This document shows positions 61,255-64,000 of a stretch of 64,000 bases of DNA, one piece after another. The notes under the pieces are model-generated. The model had not been told where the DNA came from. It made no database searches and worked only from the letters and a program-made list of their open reading frames with translations. The stretch comes from Gammaproteobacteria bacterium (GTDB lineage Bacteria > Pseudomonadota > Gammaproteobacteria > Nevskiales > Nevskiaceae), in the NCBI GenBank assembly GCA_026398875.1, contig JAPLSB010000009.1:62001-126000 (forward strand). Direction: 5' to 3'. A program made the position numbers and the translations under genes. Within the stretch, counting starts at the first letter, position 1, and each line of letters begins with the position of its first letter.

Positions 61255-63249
61255 ATGGATTACTTCGTCACCGGCGCGACCGGCTTCATCGGCAAGCATC
61301 TGATCGAGCGCCTGCTGGCGCGCCCCGACGCCACCGTCCACGTGCTGGTACGGGCGGCGTCGGAGGACAAGTTCTCGGCGCTGCAGGAGCGTTACGGTGA
61401 CGATGCCGACCGCCTGCACATGGTGGCCGGCGACATCACCACGCCGGGCCTGGTGTCGGCGGCGGACCTGAAGAAGCTCAAGGGCCGGGTTGCTCACGTC
61501 TTCCATCTCGCCGCCGTGTACGACATGAACATGAGCGACGAGCAGGGTGACCGGATCAACAACGAAGGCACGCGCAACACCGTGGCTTTCGCGAACAGCC
61601 TGGGCGGAGACGTGGTGCTGCATCACGTGTCGAGCGTCGCGGTCGCCGGCGGCGATTTCAACGGCCGCTTCACCGAGGACATGTTCGACGAAGGCCAGCC
61701 GGTCAAGCATCCGTACTTCCGCACCAAGTTCCAGAGCGAAAAGATCGTTCGCGACGAAGCGAAGCTGCCGTTCCGGATCTACCGTCCGGGCGCCGTCGTC
61801 GGTCATTCCAAGACCGGCGAGATGGACAAGATCGACGGCCCTTACTACTTCTTCAAGACCATCCAGAAGTTGAGCCACCGCATTCCGAAGTGGCTGCCGC
61901 TGCTCGGTATCGAAGGCGGCAAGGTGCCGATCGCGCCGGTCGATTACGTGGCCGATGCCATCGATGCGATCGCCCACAAGGACGGCCTGAACGGCCAGAC
62001 CTTCCATCTGGTGCAGTCGAATTCTCCCAGCGTCGGCGACTTGATCCAGTCGATTCTCAAGGCCGCGCACGGGCCGCGCTTCGCGAAGAAGTACGAGCTG
62101 CCGACGATGCCGAGTGCCGTCCGCAAGCTCGGCGGCCAGATGGGCGGCGCGCTGCCGAACTCGGTCAAGAACCAGATTGCCAAGGCGATCGGGGCGCCGA
62201 TCTCGGTGCTCGGCTACATCACCAATCGTGCGGTGTTCGATGACAAGAACGCCCGCGCCGCGCTCAAGGGCACCGGTATCAAGTGCCCCGAGTTCCGCGA
62301 CTACGTGAAGGCGATCTGGGGCTACTGGGAGCAGTTCCTCGACATCCACTACCAGCCAAGCCCGGAACTGATCGCCAAGGTGTCCGGCAAGGTGATCCTG
62401 GTCACCGGTGCTTCCAGCGGCATCGGTTTCACCACGGCGAAGAATCTCGCCATCGCCGGCGCCAGGGTGATCCTGGTGGCGCGCACCGAATCGACGCTGA
62501 TCGAGACGCAGAACATCATCGCCAAGGCCGGTGGCGAAAGTTACGTCTACCCCTGCGACCTGATCGACATGAAGGCGATCGACGACATGGCCGCCAAGGT
62601 GCTGCGCGACTTCGGCCATGTCGACATCCTGATCAACAACGCCGGTCGCTCGATCCGTCGCGCGGTGATGGAAAGCTTCGACCGCTTCCATGACTTCGAA
62701 CGGACGATGGAGCTGAACTACTTCGGCGCCGTGCGCCTGATCATGGCGCTGCTGCCGACGATGACCCAGCGCCGCGAAGGCCACATCATCAACATCAGCT
62801 CGATCGGCGTGCTGGCCAACGCGGCCCGCTTTTCGGCCTACGTCGCGTCGAAGGCAGCACTTGATGCGTTCACGCGCTGCCTGTCCGCCGAAGTGAAGAG
62901 CAGCAACATCCGGACGACGGCGATCTACATGCCGCTGGTGCGCACGCCGATGATCGCGCCGACCAAGATCTATTCGTACATCCCGACCTGGTCACCGGAC
63001 GATGCGGCCGAAACGGTGATCAAGGCGATCATCGACGAGCCGAAATCGGTTGCCACGCCGCTCGGCACGGCTGCCGCGCTGTCGTATGCGGTGTGGCCGA
63101 AGCTCAACGACTACATCCTGTCCAAGGGTTTCCAGCTGTTCCCGTCATCGACCGCTGCCAAGGGTTCGAAGGACAAGGATCGCAAGTCCGACAAGCCGAC
63201 GCTGGAGCAGGTGGTGTTCGCCAACGTTTTCAAGGGCGAGCACTGGTAG
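61255..63249 (+). CDS. Long-chain fatty acyl-CoA reductase (alcohol-forming, two-domain)
   Basis: A 664-residue bifunctional reductase closely similar by recall to the Marinobacter fatty acyl-CoA reductase and Acr1-type proteins. N-terminal extended SDR: TGATGFIGKHLIE, HLAAVYDMN, HPYFRTKFQSEK. C-terminal SDR: VTGASSGIGFTTAKNLA, NNAGRSIRR, YVASK (Y529, K533), MPLVRTPMIAPTKIY. It reduces acyl-CoA to aldehyde and then to alcohol, for wax esters. A GGAG-like site precedes the ATG. It stands alone after the cytochrome operon. Confidence 0.92.
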   Translation: MDYFVTGATGFIGKHLIERLLARPDATVHVLVRAASEDKFSALQERYGDDADRLHMVAGDITTPGLVSAADLKKLKGRVAHVFHLAAVYDMNMSDEQGDRINNEGTRNTVAFANSLGGDVVLHHVSSVAVAGGDFNGRFTEDMFDEGQPVKHPYFRTKFQSEKIVRDEAKLPFRIYRPGAVVGHSKTGEMDKIDGPYYFFKTIQKLSHRIPKWLPLLGIEGGKVPIAPVDYVADAIDAIAHKDGLNGQTFHLVQSNSPSVGDLIQSILKAAHGPRFAKKYELPTMPSAVRKLGGQMGGALPNSVKNQIAKAIGAPISVLGYITNRAVFDDKNARAALKGTGIKCPEFRDYVKAIWGYWEQFLDIHYQPSPELIAKVSGKVILVTGASSGIGFTTAKNLAIAGARVILVARTESTLIETQNIIAKAGGESYVYPCDLIDMKAIDDMAAKVLRDFGHVDILINNAGRSIRRAVMESFDRFHDFERTMELNYFGAVRLIMALLPTMTQRREGHIINISSIGVLANAARFSAYVASKAALDAFTRCLSAEVKSSNIRTTAIYMPLVRTPMIAPTKIYSYIPTWSPDDAAETVIKAIIDEPKSVATPLGTAAALSYAVWPKLNDYILSKGFQLFPSSTAAKGSKDKDRKSDKPTLEQVVFANVFKGEHW

Positions 63250-63311
63250 GCAGCCCGGCGCCGGGGTCAGGCCTGCTTCCGCTCAGGCCGCCCCGGGGCC
63301 GCTCAGGCCGC

Positions 63312-64000
63312 TCAAGCCGCCTGGGCGGAGGCCGTGCCGATCAGGAAGTGGCTCGGCACCAGGCCCTTGCCCTTCAGTTCCAGTGGACCGCGCGCCTCGA
63401 ACACGAAACGGTCGCCAAGCCGTTGCCGGAATGCCTCGGTCACGTGCACGCGCCCGATCACGCCGCTGCTTTCCATGCGGCTTGCCGTGTTGACCGTGTC
63501 ACCCCAGAGGTCGTACGCGAACTTCTTCTGGGAAATCACGCCGCTGATCGCAGGGCCGGTGTCGATGCCGATGCGCAGATCCAGCGCCATGCCGGCGTCG
63601 CGTCCGATGCCCTCGCAGACGGCCAGCATCTCCAGCGCCATGCGGGCGATCCGGTCGGCGTGATCCGGCGCTTCCTCGGGAACGCCGGCTGCAGCCATGT
63701 AGGCATCGCCGACGGTCTTGATCTTTTCGACGCCGCAGCGCTCGGCGATCTCGTCGAATGCCTTGAACAGCGTTTCCAGCATCTGGATCAGCTGGGCCGG
63801 CGGCAGTTCCGTGGCCATCCTCGTGAAGCCGACGACGTCGGCAAACATCACCGATACGTGGTCGTGGAACTCGACGACATGCTGCTCGCCGCGCTTAAGC
63901 CGGTCGGCGACCGGCCCGGGCAGGATGTTGCGCAGCAGGTCGTTGGCGCGGCCACGCTCTTCGGTCAGCGTCTTGCGCAGCACGAAGTTGCGGACCGCGG
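63312..64000 (-). CDS. Class III adenylate/guanylate cyclase, catalytic domain (3' part, runs off the window)
   Basis: The minus-strand frame is open to the right edge, giving about 229 residues up to the C-terminus. The cyclase domain is complete: VSVMFADVVGFTRMA (metal-binding Asp), IKTVGDAYMAAAGVPEEAPD, then GIDTGPAISGVISQKKFAYD, LWGDTVNTASRME. A helical linker (LTEERGRANDLLRNILPGPV) upstream is the signalling helix found before such domains. Substrate specificity was not determined. The sensory N-terminus is outside the window. Confidence 0.9.
   Translation of the reverse strand, partial: AVRNFVLRKTLTEERGRANDLLRNILPGPVADRLKRGEQHVVEFHDHVSVMFADVVGFTRMATELPPAQLIQMLETLFKAFDEIAERCGVEKIKTVGDAYMAAAGVPEEAPDHADRIARMALEMLAVCEGIGRDAGMALDLRIGIDTGPAISGVISQKKFAYDLWGDTVNTASRMESSGVIGRVHVTEAFRQRLGDRFVFEARGPLELKGKGLVPSHFLIGTASAQAA

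Noticed and set aside
63262..63320. Short tandem-like CGCTCAGGCCGC repeats before the cyclase stop
   Set aside because: Only two to three imperfect copies, partly coding; not a convincing repeat array.
1..64000. tRNA, rRNA, CRISPR array, IS or prophage
   Set aside because: No such structures were seen on either strand; gene content is ordinary chromosomal.

Overview
The window is 64 kb of GC-rich, densely coded chromosome from a Gram-negative bacterium. Fused isobutyryl-CoA mutase, several acyl-CoA dehydrogenases, an AlkB-type monooxygenase, a Marinobacter-type fatty acyl-CoA reductase, a KstD-like flavoprotein with a Rieske oxygenase, HemP and HrpA together suggest a hydrocarbon-, steroid- or terpenoid-degrading gammaproteobacterium, perhaps near Nevskiales/Solimonadaceae. 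The taxonomy is inference only. I saw no phage, plasmid, insertion sequence, CRISPR array, tRNA or rRNA.

Layout. 1-1370: 5' part of a molybdopterin oxidoreductase, running off the left edge. 1.5-18.3 kb: acyl-CoA catabolism, comprising an atypical SDR, two TetR regulators, a SnoaL-like protein with a divergent LysR, an AlkB-like monooxygenase, nitronate monooxygenase, three acyl-CoA dehydrogenases, a MaoC hydratase, a crotonase, an acyl-CoA ligase and IcmF. Three 8-2-8 palindromes of one family sit in the promoters of the SDR/TetR pair, maoC and the third acyl-CoA dehydrogenase and look like one regulon. 18.3-19.2 kb: a non-coding island with a 25-bp-arm hairpin terminator and a probable unannotated small RNA. 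19.2-22.0 kb: an EphD-like hydrolase-SDR fusion and a PF10118-type protein. 22.3-24.6 kb: ahpC-ahpF. 25-27.2 kb: a lipoprotein, then a split YeeE/YedE sulfur transporter divergent from a CsoR/CstR-type repressor. 27.3-29.7 kb: a secreted five-repeat esterase-like protein. 30.3-35.6 kb: a catabolic operon (tautomerase, small protein, Rieske oxygenase, Tat-exported KstD-like flavoprotein, cytochrome c) with a divergent LysR. 35.6-39.1 kb: SulP transporter, ETHE1-like persulfide dioxygenase and an AraC regulator. 39.2-43.2 kb: sterol-desaturase-family protein, NCS2-like permease, DUF3574 protein and NAD-dependent epimerase.

43.4-64 kb: OmpA-type porin, hrpA, an unknown secreted protein, ccdAB overlapping pyrF-hemE, an acyltransferase, a yybP-ykoY manganese riboswitch before a GDT1-family exporter, a Fur box before hemP, a HIT protein, a four-gene c-type cytochrome operon of unknown purpose, a fatty acyl-CoA reductase, and a nucleotide cyclase running off the right edge.

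How it fits together. Genes for terminal oxidation, CoA activation, acyl-CoA dehydrogenation, hydration and cobalamin-dependent rearrangement point to use of branched or cyclic aliphatic substrates, while the acyl-CoA reductase points to fatty alcohol or wax ester storage. Sulfane-sulfur handling, peroxide defence and Mn/Fe control are interspersed. The least described parts are the small RNA at 18.6 kb, the shared operator family, and the cytochrome operon at 55.4-61.2 kb.
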